Assembly (NCBI RefSeq): GCF_900141845.1
Contig: NZ_FQZB01000014.1
Location: 1 to 64,000 of the forward strand
Source: Clostridium cavendishii DSM 21758
GTDB taxonomy: Bacteria; Bacillota; Clostridia; Clostridiales; Clostridiaceae
DNA: 64,000 bases
Reading direction: 5' to 3'
The notes under the pieces were generated by a model. It made no database searches. It saw only the letters and a program-made list of their open reading frames with translations, and had not been told where the DNA came from. Numbering within the stretch: position 1 is the first letter of the stretch; each line of letters starts with the position of its first letter. A program made the translations under genes and the position numbers. This document shows, piece after piece, positions 17,505-26,788 of the stretch.

Positions 17505-17559
17505 TGTAAGAATACTCCTATAAATGATAATGAATAGGGGTTTCCTCTAATTAATTATA

Positions 17560-17637
17560 TCAAATTAATTTCTATATGTAATTACTTAAAATTAATTACT
17601 TTAAATTAATTATTTAAAATTAATTAATTTAATTTTG
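17560..17637. repeat. AT-only degenerate tandem repeat
   Basis: Four to five imperfect units of about 15 bp around AAATTAATTA with TTTAA links precede the promoter region of the DUF2225 gene. This may simply be low-complexity sequence; intrinsic curvature or an AT-rich protein-binding tract is possible. Confidence 0.4.
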
Positions 17638-17710
17638 CTTAATTGTTTTATTATTACTATTTTTAAGGTAAAATATATTTGTAACTATTTTTTAAATTGG
17701 GAGTGTAATT

Positions 17711-18493
17711 ATGGACAAAATTTTTTCTGGTCTAGAAAATCTAGGCTTTAACAATGTTAACGATTTAAAAGTATTCAATGACCAAGAAGCTGAGAAAGTT
17801 GCAGCACCTATTAAAAAGTTACAGGCTGATTCTTTTTTATTTGATAAAGAAATGAAATGCCCAGTATGTAATTTGAACTTTAAGACAAAATCTGTTAAAG
17901 TTAATGGTCCTAGGGTTCAAAGTAGAGATACCGACTTTTTTATAACTTATGCTGTAATAAACCCTTATTTTTACGATGTTTGGCTATGCCCACATTGTGG
18001 TTATGCTGCTATGAAAGCAGACTTTCCAAAAATAAAATCATATCAAATTGAAGATATAAAAAACAAAATATCTCCTAAATGGAAAGGAAAATCTTATCCT
18101 GAAGTTTATGACGAAAATGTAGCTATTGAAAGGTATAAATTAGCACTTTTAAATGCTGTAGTTATGAACGCTAAGGATAGTACAAAATCTATGATTTGCT
18201 TAAAAACAGCTTGGATGTATAGAATGTTAGGTGATAATACAAATGAATGTTCATTCATAGAGAAATCTCTTGAAGGCTTTAATAGAGCTTATCAAAATGA
18301 AGATTTTCCTATATACGGCTTGCAACGCTTTTCTTTGTTATATCTTTTAGGTGAGCTAAATAGGAGACTTGATAATGATGAAGAAGCATTAATTTGGTTT
18401 GGTAAGGTTCTTACTACCTATGGTGCTCCTGAAAAAGTAAAAGATATGGCAAGAGATATGCGAGAATTAATAAAGGAAAAAAGTAATATTTAA
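17711..18493 (+). CDS. DUF2225 family zinc-ribbon protein
   Basis: The 260-residue protein has two Cys-x2-Cys pairs, CPVC (near residue 49) and CPHC (near residue 94), which frame a YAVINPYFYDVWLCPHCGYAA segment characteristic of DUF2225 (given here as landmarks INPYFYDVW and CPHCGYAA). The C-terminal 130 residues are helical and resemble tetratricopeptide-type hairpins. DUF2225 proteins are widespread in clostridia with no known function. The start follows GGGAGTG. It is upstream of a chemoreceptor gene, 82 bp apart. Confidence 0.85.
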   Translation: MDKIFSGLENLGFNNVNDLKVFNDQEAEKVAAPIKKLQADSFLFDKEMKCPVCNLNFKTKSVKVNGPRVQSRDTDFFITYAVINPYFYDVWLCPHCGYAAMKADFPKIKSYQIEDIKNKISPKWKGKSYPEVYDENVAIERYKLALLNAVVMNAKDSTKSMICLKTAWMYRMLGDNTNECSFIEKSLEGFNRAYQNEDFPIYGLQRFSLLYLLGELNRRLDNDEEALIWFGKVLTTYGAPEKVKDMARDMRELIKEKSNI

Positions 18494-18575
18494 TCTAAAA
18501 TAGCTTATTATTATGATTATATTATGCTATAATTAACATAATAAGTTTATATTTTACTTTCGGGGGTGGATTAAA

Positions 18576-19562
18576 ATGGGTTTATTTTCAAAAAAGATTA
18601 CTGAACCTTTAGAAAATACTGAAGCACATAATGTAAGTAACAATACAGATTATACTACTGAATCAAACCTTAGCCCTAACATAGCTGAAGAATTAAAGGC
18701 TGATTTAGAAAAACTTAATATTAGTAGTTCAGATATCGCAACAGCTATATCTGATACTCATAATTCGATTGCTCAATTAACTACTTCAAGTATAAATCAA
18801 AACAATGAACTATCTTCAACTAATGATATATTAGGATCATTTAGAGAATCTATGGAAAATCTAGCAGTAAATGTTGTAAATACACAAATCAAAGTACTTG
18901 ATACAGATAGATTAGCTGATACTGGTATAGAAACAATAAATTCTTTGGATAATTCATTAAATGAATTACAAGAAGCTTTTACAGTATCAAGTTCTACCGT
19001 TAATGAACTTGTATCAAAACTAGAATCAGTAAATTTAATAACTGATTCTATAAGTCAGATAGCTAGTCAAACCAATCTTCTAGCACTTAATGCCGCAATA
19101 GAGGCTGCCCGTGCTGGTGAAGCTGGTAAAGGTTTCTCAGTAGTCGCTGGTGAAGTAAGAAAGCTAGCTGAAAATTCAAAGCAAGCAGTTCAAAGTATAA
19201 CTAAAATTCTTGATGAAATTAAGATTGAAATAATGAACGCCTCTAACGCTATGAATACAGGAAATTCAGCTTTAAACGTTCAACACAATACAATTTCCGA
19301 AAGTAAAAACACTTTTAGTAGCATAAAATCATCTATAGATGAAGCTGCTAAGGAAATAGATGATTGCATAATAAATCTTACTACTTCTTCTGAGAAGAAA
19401 GATGAAGTTATAACTTATATTGAGAATATATACAAGCTTTCCCAAGAAAATGCTGCTTTAGCTGAAGAAATTAGTTCTTCAATTAATAATCAAGAAAGCT
19501 CTATTAATTCCTTTAAGTCTACCTTAAAAGAATTAAATGATTCTGTAAATTCAATTAAATAA
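18576..19562 (+). CDS. Soluble methyl-accepting chemotaxis-type protein
   Basis: This 328-residue protein has the highly conserved MCP hairpin tip (IASQTNLLALNAAIEAARAG, then GKGFSVVAGEVRKLAE) near residues 165-200, flanked by long heptad coiled coils. There is no signal peptide, membrane helix, Cache, PAS or HAMP domain; the first 45 residues look disordered. It should be a cytoplasmic signalling protein able to bind CheW/CheA. No chemotaxis genes are in the window. The start follows GGGGGTGG. Confidence 0.9.
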   Translation: MGLFSKKITEPLENTEAHNVSNNTDYTTESNLSPNIAEELKADLEKLNISSSDIATAISDTHNSIAQLTTSSINQNNELSSTNDILGSFRESMENLAVNVVNTQIKVLDTDRLADTGIETINSLDNSLNELQEAFTVSSSTVNELVSKLESVNLITDSISQIASQTNLLALNAAIEAARAGEAGKGFSVVAGEVRKLAENSKQAVQSITKILDEIKIEIMNASNAMNTGNSALNVQHNTISESKNTFSSIKSSIDEAAKEIDDCIINLTTSSEKKDEVITYIENIYKLSQENAALAEEISSSINNQESSINSFKSTLKELNDSVNSIK

Positions 19563-19565
19563 TAT

Positions 19566-19604
19566 AAAAACAACCATAGTTATATAATCTATGGTTGTTT
19601 TTAT
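19566..19604 (+). terminator. Terminator of the chemoreceptor gene
   Basis: A perfect 14-bp stem (AAAAACAACCATAG with its complement) and nine-base loop, with a T-run, immediately after the stop. Confidence 0.85.
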
Positions 19605-19614
19605 ATAAACAAAA

Positions 19615-19650
19615 ATCTAAATTTTTAATTTAGTCATTCGAATTTACTCA
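19615..19650 (+). repeat. Copy C of the dispersed two-hairpin repeat
   Basis: CTAAATTTTTAATTTAG palindrome followed by TCATTCGAATTTACTCA, matching copies near 17424-17504 and 29340-29413. It lies between convergent genes. Confidence 0.5.
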
Positions 19651-19668
19651 CTTTAGCTTTCTTAACGC

Positions 19669-19712
19669 CAAAAATTTAAGATAGAGTTTAATCTCTACCT
19701 TAAATTTTTTAA
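19669..19712 (-). terminator. Terminator of the CoA-disulfide reductase-like gene
   Basis: A stem of about 15 bp (AAATTTAAGATAGAG with CTCTACCTTAAATTT, one mismatch) with a six-base loop, directly beyond the stop at 19714, with Ts on the minus strand. Confidence 0.65.
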
Positions 19713-19713
19713 T

Positions 19714-22194
19714 TTATATGAATAAATTCACATTTGCATCTTCTGCTTCACCTAAATAATATCCAACACCAGCATAAGTTATTCCATCTATTAATTCTTC
19801 CTTTGTTATTCCCATAACATCCATAGACATTGTACATGCAACAACATTTACTCCATTTTTAATAGCTGCTTCCATAAGATCTTCTAAGGACTGAATATTT
19901 TTATCCTTCATTACTTTTCTTATCATTTTTGCTCCCATGCCACCCATATTCATATTTGATAATCCAAGCTTTTTACTACCTCTAGGCATCATAAATCCAA
20001 ATGCTTTTTCTATTACATTCTTCTTTACATCAACTTTTTCATGTTTTCTTAATATATTTAATCCCCAAAATGTAAAGAACATAGTTACCTTTTTCCCCAT
20101 TGCAGCTGCTCCATTTGCTATTATAAATGAAGCTATCGCCTTATCTAAATCCCCACTAAAAACAACCATCGTCTTACCATCATTTTTTGTTAATGAACAA
20201 TTATCCATGCCATTCTTTAACTTTTCATCATCATTCGAAACTTGTTTTCCTTTTTTAATATTAGCTTGAACTATGCCTTGCATTTTTGATAATTTAATTA
20301 ATTCATTTCCTGTCCTACTAGTCCAAGCTTTAACATCTTCATAAAAACCAGGATCTGATGCTTTAACACTTAGAATATCTCCTTCATTTAAATTATCCAT
20401 AGAATCTTTTAATCTCATAAGAGGCCCTGGGCAACACAATCCTGTTGCATCTAATTCTGTTACACTTACATCTTTTTCTTCAACTTTATCCATTGCTTCT
20501 TCCTTTTCATTAAAATCTTTAACAGCTCTATTCTTCTCTTCTTTATTTATAGGTTTAAAAATACTTTGAGAAAATGTTTTATATCCACCAGTTAAATTTT
20601 TAACCTTAAAACCATTTTGAGTTAGTATCCTAGATGCTATATATCCCCTTAACCCAACTGCACAATATATATATATTTCCTTATTTTTATCAAGTTCATT
20701 ATATCTTTCCCTTAAATCATTAACTGGAATATTTATAGCCCCTGATATAATTCCATTTTCTACTTCCACCTTATCTCTTACATCTAATAAAGTAGCTTTC
20801 TCACCATCAAAATCCTTAAGTTCATCTATTGTAAATAGCTCAACAGCTCCTCTTAAATTGTTTTGAGCTATAAATCCTACCATATTTGCTGGAGATTTAG
20901 CTGATAAAAATGGCGGTGCATAAGCAAGTTCTAATTCTGTTAAATCTTCTATGGTTCCCTTAAATTTTATAACTGTCGCAATCACATCTATAAATTTATC
21001 TACACCATCATAACCTACCGCTTGAGCTCCTAAAACTTTACCATCTAAATCATATAAAAGCTTTATAGAAAGTTGTGTAGCACCTGGATAATAACTTGCA
21101 TGTGTCATAGGATGAGCATATACAACTCTATACTCTATACCTAACCTTTGAAGATTTCTTTCATTATTACCAGTTGCTGCCGCCGCCATTGAAAATATTT
21201 TTAATATTGATGTTCCCATACTTCCATTATAACTTGATTCTATTCCTGCTATATTATCAGCAATTATTCTTCCTTGCCTATTGGCAGGTCCAGCTAGAGG
21301 AATAGCTACATCACTACCATTAACATAATCCTTAACCAATATAGCATCTCCTGCTGCAAAGATTCCATCTTCTGAAGTTCTCATATGCTTATCAACAATT
21401 ATATGACCTCTTTCCCCTAACTTTATACCTGAATCTTTCAAGAAGCTAGTATCTGGGGTTACTCCTATTGCAAATATGACCATATCAGAAATCAAACTTT
21501 CTCCACTTTTAAGTAAAGTTATTATTTCTTTATCTTCTTCTATAAATTTTTCAACACCATTATTTAATACTAAGTTCACTCCATTTTCTTGTAACTCTTT
21601 TTCTATTATACTTGCCATTTCTGAATCAAATGGAGCTAATATATGAGGTGCTGCTTCTACTAAAGTAACATCAATTCCTCTTTCTTTTAGGTTCTCAGCC
21701 ATTTCTATCCCTATAAATCCACCGCCTATAACTGTTGCCCTTTTTACACTACCATCATCTATAACAGCTTTTATTTTATCTGTATCAGGAACATTCCTAA
21801 CACTATAAATTTTTTCACTATTTATGCCTTCTATAGCAGGTCTAAATGGTTTAGCCCCTGGGGACAAAACTAGAAAATCATACTTTTCTTCATACTCCCC
21901 ATCTTCCTTTGATATAACCTTTATAGTTTTATTTTCAGCATCTACAGAAACTACATCACTATTTATTCTTACATCTATATTAAACCTGTTTTTCATAGCT
22001 TCTGGAGTCTGAACTAGTAATTTTTGCCTATCTTTTATTGTCTCTCCTATATAATATGGAAGGCCACAATTTGCAAAAGAAATATATTCTCCTCTTTCAA
22101 ACATAATTATTTCTATATTCTCATCTAGTCTTCTAAGTCTTGCTGCAGTTGATGCCCCTCCTGCCACTCCGCCAACTATTAGAACCTTACTCAT
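19714..22194 (-). CDS. CoA-disulfide reductase-rhodanese-TusA-DsrE fusion
   Basis: This 826-residue protein joins four modules. (1) An FAD/NAD(P)H disulfide reductase of the CoADR/NADH-oxidase group (about 1-445) with GGVAGGAS and the redox Cys43 in SFANCGLP. (2) A rhodanese domain (about 455-545) with active-site loop CAVGLRG. (3) A TusA-type domain (about 585-650) with LCCPGP. (4) A DsrE/DsrF-like domain (about 670-826) with a conserved Cys in VVACTMSMDVMG. Together these suggest cytosolic transfer and reduction of persulfide sulfur, for example from CoA or protein persulfides. The gene lies 90 bp downstream of an ArsR-type regulator on the same strand, which probably controls it. The start follows AAGGAGG. 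Confidence 0.9.
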   Translation of the reverse strand: MSKVLIVGGVAGGASTAARLRRLDENIEIIMFERGEYISFANCGLPYYIGETIKDRQKLLVQTPEAMKNRFNIDVRINSDVVSVDAENKTIKVISKEDGEYEEKYDFLVLSPGAKPFRPAIEGINSEKIYSVRNVPDTDKIKAVIDDGSVKRATVIGGGFIGIEMAENLKERGIDVTLVEAAPHILAPFDSEMASIIEKELQENGVNLVLNNGVEKFIEEDKEIITLLKSGESLISDMVIFAIGVTPDTSFLKDSGIKLGERGHIIVDKHMRTSEDGIFAAGDAILVKDYVNGSDVAIPLAGPANRQGRIIADNIAGIESSYNGSMGTSILKIFSMAAAATGNNERNLQRLGIEYRVVYAHPMTHASYYPGATQLSIKLLYDLDGKVLGAQAVGYDGVDKFIDVIATVIKFKGTIEDLTELELAYAPPFLSAKSPANMVGFIAQNNLRGAVELFTIDELKDFDGEKATLLDVRDKVEVENGIISGAINIPVNDLRERYNELDKNKEIYIYCAVGLRGYIASRILTQNGFKVKNLTGGYKTFSQSIFKPINKEEKNRAVKDFNEKEEAMDKVEEKDVSVTELDATGLCCPGPLMRLKDSMDNLNEGDILSVKASDPGFYEDVKAWTSRTGNELIKLSKMQGIVQANIKKGKQVSNDDEKLKNGMDNCSLTKNDGKTMVVFSGDLDKAIASFIIANGAAAMGKKVTMFFTFWGLNILRKHEKVDVKKNVIEKAFGFMMPRGSKKLGLSNMNMGGMGAKMIRKVMKDKNIQSLEDLMEAAIKNGVNVVACTMSMDVMGITKEELIDGITYAGVGYYLGEAEDANVNLFI

Positions 22195-22284
22195 TAATTA
22201 TTCCTCCTTACTAATATTATTTTAATATCTATAAAACTAACATTATTAACCTTAACTTTTGAATTATTTTTCAACTTTTTATGT

Positions 22285-22563
22285 TTATAAATCTGATACA
22301 CATATTTCTACTATTCTCTTTACTTTTTCATCACAAACTTTATAAGTTATTTCTAACCCATTTCTTTCACCCTGAATTATTCCAGCAGTTCTTAATTTTT
22401 GTAAATGTTGTGAAACTGTTGATTGAGGCATATTTAAACAATTTTGCATATGTGAAACATTACATCCACCCTTCTCAATTAATCCTCTAACTATACATAA
22501 TCTTACTGGGTGGGCTAAAGCTTTTAACACTTCAGACATCTCTTCTAACTCTTTATATTCCAT
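22285..22563 (-). CDS. ArsR/SmtB-family transcriptional regulator
   Basis: The 92-residue protein is a winged-helix ArsR-type repressor. LKALAHPVRLCIVRGL is the family signature and the recognition helix is MPQSTVSQHLQKLRTAG. It has five cysteines (23, 34, 42, 77, 88). Cys34 and Cys42 flank the helix before the recognition helix, so thiol or persulfide sensing is plausible. It is cotranscribed with the sulfur flavoprotein downstream, which suggests that reactive sulfur or metals relieve repression; the inducer is inference. The start follows AAGGAG. Confidence 0.88.
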   Translation of the reverse strand: MEYKELEEMSEVLKALAHPVRLCIVRGLIEKGGCNVSHMQNCLNMPQSTVSQHLQKLRTAGIIQGERNGLEITYKVCDEKVKRIVEICVSDL

Positions 22564-22706
22564 ATATAATACTCCTTAATAAAATCATTTTAACGCTATA
22601 TTTATATATTACGATATATAAATATTATTGTCAATACTCTTATATTTTATACTATTCAACCACATCCAAAATTGTACCTATTTACTAATAATAAAATAAA
22701 AAAAAA

Positions 22707-22771
22707 TAAACTATACCCTGTAAGATAGACACAACCTCTTTTTATGTGTCTATTTTACAGAGTATAGTTTA
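22707..22771 (-). terminator. Long hairpin terminator after the phosphoesterase operon
   Basis: A stem of about 27 bp with two or three mismatches (TAAACTATACYCTGTAARATAGACACA arms, shown here only as landmarks CCCTGTAAGATAGACACA and TGTGTCTATTTTACAG) and an 11-nt loop. It shares the GATAGAC...GTCTATT core with the hairpin at 48677-48733. Confidence 0.65.
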
Positions 22772-22828
22772 CATTTTAAAACTCTATATAGATAACCTCT
22801 TTTTATTTTAAATATTGTAATAAGATAT

Positions 22829-23518
22829 CTAATCTGAAATCTTTATTGGATTAAAATCTATATAATCACAACTAGTCATGATATAATTCACTTCATTGAA
22901 TTTTCCATTTAAGACTCTTCCTAATGCATTACCATGCAAGTGACCATATACAACTTTTTCAACATTATACTCTTCAAATATTTTAGTTATATCTGAACCC
23001 TCAAACTTTTCATTAGTTGGTGGATAATGTATCATGCAAATTATCTTTTCATAGCCTGCTTTCTTAGCAGCATCTAATGAAAGTCTAAGTCTTATAAGCT
23101 CCCTTTTATATATTTTGTCATCCTTAGTTGAAAACTTATCAGAACCAGGACAAATCCATCCTCTACTACCACAAATTGCATAATCCTTATATACAAAAAA
23201 GTTATTTTGTATAAATTTAATATTATCATACATTTTATTTAATTTAGTGATACTTGACCACCAATAATCATGGTTACCTTTAATAATATATTTTTTGCCT
23301 GGAAGTGAAGCTATCCAATCTAAATCTTGTTTACTTTCATCCGCCTTCATAGACCAAGATATATCTCCTGCTATTAATACAGTATCTTCTTCTTTTATAT
23401 TATTTAACCAGTTATCTTTTATTTTCTCATCATGCTTAAGCCAATGCTGTCCAAATATATCCATAGGTTTATCAGCGTTAAAAGCAAGATGAAGATCTGA
23501 GATAGCATACAAAGCCAT
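22829..23518 (-). CDS. Calcineurin-like metallophosphoesterase
   Basis: The 229-residue protein has the metallophosphoesterase motifs in order: DLHL (Asp7, His9), GDISW (GD), GNHDYWW, and GHLHGNA near the C-terminus. Two metal ions and phosphoester hydrolysis are expected; the substrate is not known. It is the last gene of an operon with the FlhB-like (7 bp gap) and FliK-like genes. The start follows TTAGGTG. Confidence 0.9.
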   Translation of the reverse strand: MALYAISDLHLAFNADKPMDIFGQHWLKHDEKIKDNWLNNIKEEDTVLIAGDISWSMKADESKQDLDWIASLPGKKYIIKGNHDYWWSSITKLNKMYDNIKFIQNNFFVYKDYAICGSRGWICPGSDKFSTKDDKIYKRELIRLRLSLDAAKKAGYEKIICMIHYPPTNEKFEGSDITKIFEEYNVEKVVYGHLHGNALGRVLNGKFNEVNYIMTSCDYIDFNPIKISD

Positions 23519-23525
23519 ACTAAAT

Positions 23526-23798
23526 TCACCTAACCTTCATTAAATTATCTATATCCGTTACATAGGCTATAATATGTGCAACAGCTTCATAAAGCTCAGT
23601 AGGTATAGCTTCCCCTACTTCCATATTACACAACATATCTGCTAATTCCTTATTATAAACTACAGGAACATCAGCTTCTTCAGCTTTTTTCAAAATATTA
23701 TCTGCTATTAATCCCATACCAGCAGCAGATACTATTGGTGCTTCAAAGTTTTGCTCATATTTTAATGCTGCGGCCTTTCTTGTCTGTTTTTGATTCAT
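23526..23798 (-). CDS. FlhB-like cytoplasmic-domain protein (YlqH type)
   Basis: The 90-residue soluble protein corresponds to the cytoplasmic C-terminal domain of FlhB/YscU export-switch proteins (AAALKYEQNFEAPIVSAAG, then ADNILKKAEEADVPVVYN). It has no membrane helices. The NPTH autocleavage site of true FlhB is absent; the equivalent region is APIVSA. Free-standing proteins of this type (YlqH in B. subtilis) are found next to a FliK-like protein, as here. The GTG at 23807 sits inside the ribosome site, so ATG 23798 is used. Role outside flagella is unknown. Confidence 0.8.
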   Translation of the reverse strand: MNQKQTRKAAALKYEQNFEAPIVSAAGMGLIADNILKKAEEADVPVVYNKELADMLCNMEVGEAIPTELYEAVAHIIAYVTDIDNLMKVR

Positions 23799-23874
23799 AA
23801 TGAACACCTACATCTAAAAATTTAATCCCATTTTAATTATATACTAATAACCCTATTTATGAAAATACTTTATA

Positions 23875-25893
23875 TTAAACTTTTCTATCTATAGCTAAAA
23901 TGCTATTATCATTAAAGAACTCTCTACAATTTGTAAGATCTGTTTTAATTACTTTTTTACTTACATGTATATGAGGATTAAATCCCAATCCCTTTAATGC
24001 ATCCTCAAGTTTTGATTTACCTAAATCCAGAATTCTTACAAATTCATTTTCACTTTTAATATCTACATCTATTGATTTATCTTTTACAGTTAAATATGCA
24101 TCTACCATACCTATTCTTTTAGTTTCTACGGTTACTACCATTTTAACATTACTAGAATCTATTTTCTTTCCTTGTTTTCTATCATCTTTTACAATAAGCT
24201 TACAAGGATATTCTTCCTCTTTAATATTAAGTGGTAATGCCATATAATAATATTCATTACTTATTGTATTGAAAACTTTAAAGTCATTCATATTATTCTT
24301 TATAACTTGATACAATTTATCTGCTGTTTCTGTTCCTTCTTTACTTATATTATTCATTATATCCTTTATTATATTTTTTATTTCTTCACTCTTTTCTTTA
24401 ATTTGAGTTTTGACTATTTCCTGCGAATTAAGTTCTTTCGTTATTTCTGAAACTAATCCTTTTACACTCTTATCAACTACGCTTGTCGTTTTAAACTCAT
24501 TAGACTTCTGAATATTGTCATCTACATTTTCAGCATTTGTAGCATCTATTACTTCTTTTGGTGTGACTTTATTATCTACTGCTTTTTCTACATTTGTGTT
24601 ATTTTCTTCATTACCTAAATTATTATTTATTGCATATTTTATAGTTTGATCTATTTTATGAAATTCGTTATCAGTTAAAGTTATATTTTTATTAAAATAC
24701 TTACTAATGCTTTCCTCCATATGGGACTTCTTAATTTGATTAAGCTCTATTCCAGTTTCCTCTACTGTATTTTTAATAAAATTTAATATATCCTTATCCT
24801 CTAAGAGATTAATCTTTTCTAATTTTTCCTTTATTGAACCGTTTTGAAACTCAAGTTTATTACCTAAAACATCTTTTAAAGTGTTTTTAATTATATCAAC
24901 TTCATTAGATGTTAGAGTTTTCAAAAGTTGTAACATACTCACTTTATTATTGGAAGATGATCCATAAATATTTTTAACTACATTTGCCATACTATTTTTA
25001 TCTAAATTTATTTCTTTATCGTTATTAATTAAAGTTGCTGATTCACTAATTTTATTATCTTGTAAATCTTTATTTAATGTAGGGTTAATTTCTGCTTTTT
25101 TACTATCCCCATTATTAACATTTGTAATTTTTTCTTTGTTATTTAAATTTTCTTTTATTATTTTATTTTCATCATTATTTAAAATATTATTTTTTATATC
25201 TACTGATAAATTTTTAATATCCTTATATAAACTTCCATCTTCCTTAAATAGCTTAATGTAGCTATCTATATTTTCTTTTGTAAAGTCTATATTATTTTCC
25301 ATAAACATGAATATATCAGCTTCATTAAGCTTGCTAAATTCATTGAAAAAGCTTTTAAGTATATTAGAAATGTTATTTGCTTTTTCACTCCCTACTGAAA
25401 TTCCTTTACTTAATAAATACTTTTCTATAAAAGCATCTATTTCACCTTGGTTGTTATTCATTTTATTTTGGAAAGTAATTATATTCTTCATTTTAAGAAC
25501 ATTTTCTTTAGAAGCTACCATATTATGTTTAATCATATTACTTAAAAGTATCTTGTCCTCTTTTGATAAACCTTCTTCTTCTAAAAAATCTCCTAAAACA
25601 TCATCATTATTACTATTCCCTTTTTCTTCATCAGATACAATTTTAAGTTTAAGTTTTCCCTCATCAAAACCTTCCACTTCAAATTTTACTATATCGCCTT
25701 GAAGATCTTCTAATTTATCATCTAATTTTGCATCAAATTGCCATCCATCCAAAAGCTTAATACTAACATCATTGCTTCCGTTACTTTTAACAATTCTACC
25801 AGAAAATTTTTCTCCTACATCAAAAGTAAGCTTAGAGGATACTTTTTTATTATTTGAATTACTAATATTTGATACATTCCAAATAGCTGGCAA
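23875..25893 (-). CDS. FliK-like protein (YlqG type, flagellar hook-length control-like C-terminus)
   Basis: This 672-residue protein has an N-terminal beta domain (VGEKFSGRIV..., about 20-95), a long low-complexity Asn/Lys/Asp-rich middle, and a C-terminal FliK-type fold near 560-670 (KMVVTVETKRIGMVDAYLTV, SENEFVRILDLGKSKLEDAL). FliK proteins set hook or needle length and talk to FlhB, and an FlhB-like gene follows. No flagellar gene is in the window. TTG 25893, eight bases after AGGAGG, is the likely start; the upstream GTG overlaps the ribosome site. The 307-bp gap before it holds only AT-rich sequence and the terminator at 26155-26200. Confidence 0.75.
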   Translation of the reverse strand: MPAIWNVSNISNSNNKKVSSKLTFDVGEKFSGRIVKSNGSNDVSIKLLDGWQFDAKLDDKLEDLQGDIVKFEVEGFDEGKLKLKIVSDEEKGNSNNDDVLGDFLEEEGLSKEDKILLSNMIKHNMVASKENVLKMKNIITFQNKMNNNQGEIDAFIEKYLLSKGISVGSEKANNISNILKSFFNEFSKLNEADIFMFMENNIDFTKENIDSYIKLFKEDGSLYKDIKNLSVDIKNNILNNDENKIIKENLNNKEKITNVNNGDSKKAEINPTLNKDLQDNKISESATLINNDKEINLDKNSMANVVKNIYGSSSNNKVSMLQLLKTLTSNEVDIIKNTLKDVLGNKLEFQNGSIKEKLEKINLLEDKDILNFIKNTVEETGIELNQIKKSHMEESISKYFNKNITLTDNEFHKIDQTIKYAINNNLGNEENNTNVEKAVDNKVTPKEVIDATNAENVDDNIQKSNEFKTTSVVDKSVKGLVSEITKELNSQEIVKTQIKEKSEEIKNIIKDIMNNISKEGTETADKLYQVIKNNMNDFKVFNTISNEYYYMALPLNIKEEEYPCKLIVKDDRKQGKKIDSSNVKMVVTVETKRIGMVDAYLTVKDKSIDVDIKSENEFVRILDLGKSKLEDALKGLGFNPHIHVSKKVIKTDLTNCREFFNDNSILAIDRKV

Positions 25894-26154
25894 TAAAATC
25901 ACCTCCTGTTAATACTTATATCGTATATATAATCTTGTTCTAAAGCTTTAAAAATGGGAAGTATATAATTTTTTAGTTTCATATAAAGCTTTAAATAAAC
26001 CCAAATTTATATATTACATACCAAAATAACTAAATACTATATAGCTTACTAAATATAATTTTAAAAGTAATAATATGTAAAACAAAACCATTAACCTATT
26101 AACCATTTATCGTAAATATTGATAATTTTTGAAAATTGAAATTTTAAATAATTA

Positions 26155-26203
26155 AACCCTTGTTATAATTATCTAAAATAATTATAACAAGGGTTTTATT
26201 TTA
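26155..26203 (-). terminator. Terminator of the small P-loop gene
   Basis: A perfect 19-bp stem (AACCCTTGTTATAATTAT with its complement) with five-base loop; on the minus strand it is followed by T-rich sequence. It touches the stop codon at 26201. Confidence 0.75.
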
Positions 26204-26611
26204 AGCTACATATTTTTTTATAAATTCGGGTAATTGTAGTTCTTCGCTATTTATACTAATGTATACGTTTATACTTCTAGTTTTTTGAATATCTTCTAAT
26301 CTAGAAAATAAATGTGCAGCCTCATCCATACAACCACTAACTATATTAGAAAGTCCATCTATATAGATATTCTCAATATCGTAGTCTTGAGCAATAATGC
26401 CACACAAAAATCCATAAAACCCATGATAGTCCATCAAAGAGAAATCCTCTGTGGATATGAATCTTATATTTCTATGAAGTTGTAATATTAATCTTTTATC
26501 ATCATCGATATAAACTGAGTTTCCACTGCAATCCATGGCCTTCTCATTAGCTAAATTCATTAACTTTTTTGTTTTTCCTGAACCTCTTTTATTGAAGAAT
26601 ACTTGTATCAC
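26201..26611 (-). CDS. Small P-loop NTPase-like protein
   Basis: This 136-residue protein starts with a strand and a Walker A-like loop NKRGSGKTKKL at residues 7-17, and later has ENIYIDGLSN, which could be a Walker B strand, and a terminal INVYISINSEE strand (sensor-like). It is very short for a P-loop ATPase. I do not recognise a family. GTG 26611, five bases after AGGGGTGG, is the likely start. It stands alone, between the FliK-like operon and the AlbA-type gene on the same strand. Confidence 0.6.
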   Translation of the reverse strand: MIQVFFNKRGSGKTKKLMNLANEKAMDCSGNSVYIDDDKRLILQLHRNIRFISTEDFSLMDYHGFYGFLCGIIAQDYDIENIYIDGLSNIVSGCMDEAAHLFSRLEDIQKTRSINVYISINSEELQLPEFIKKYVA

Positions 26612-26788
26612 TAGAACCACCCCTTATATTTATTTGGCAAATATGTTTGCCCTATTAACAAAATTGATTAAAGTACTAGCTAAAAATTCTCCCTAAGCCT
26701 CAACTTTTATAAGTATGTCTAATCAAACTCCATCTGAAGCTAAGGATTATTCTACAATTAATTGCTTTTAGACGAGTAAATTGGCCTA

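Noticed and set aside
17560..17637. CRISPR-like array
   Set aside because: The units are degenerate, AT-only and without unique spacers.
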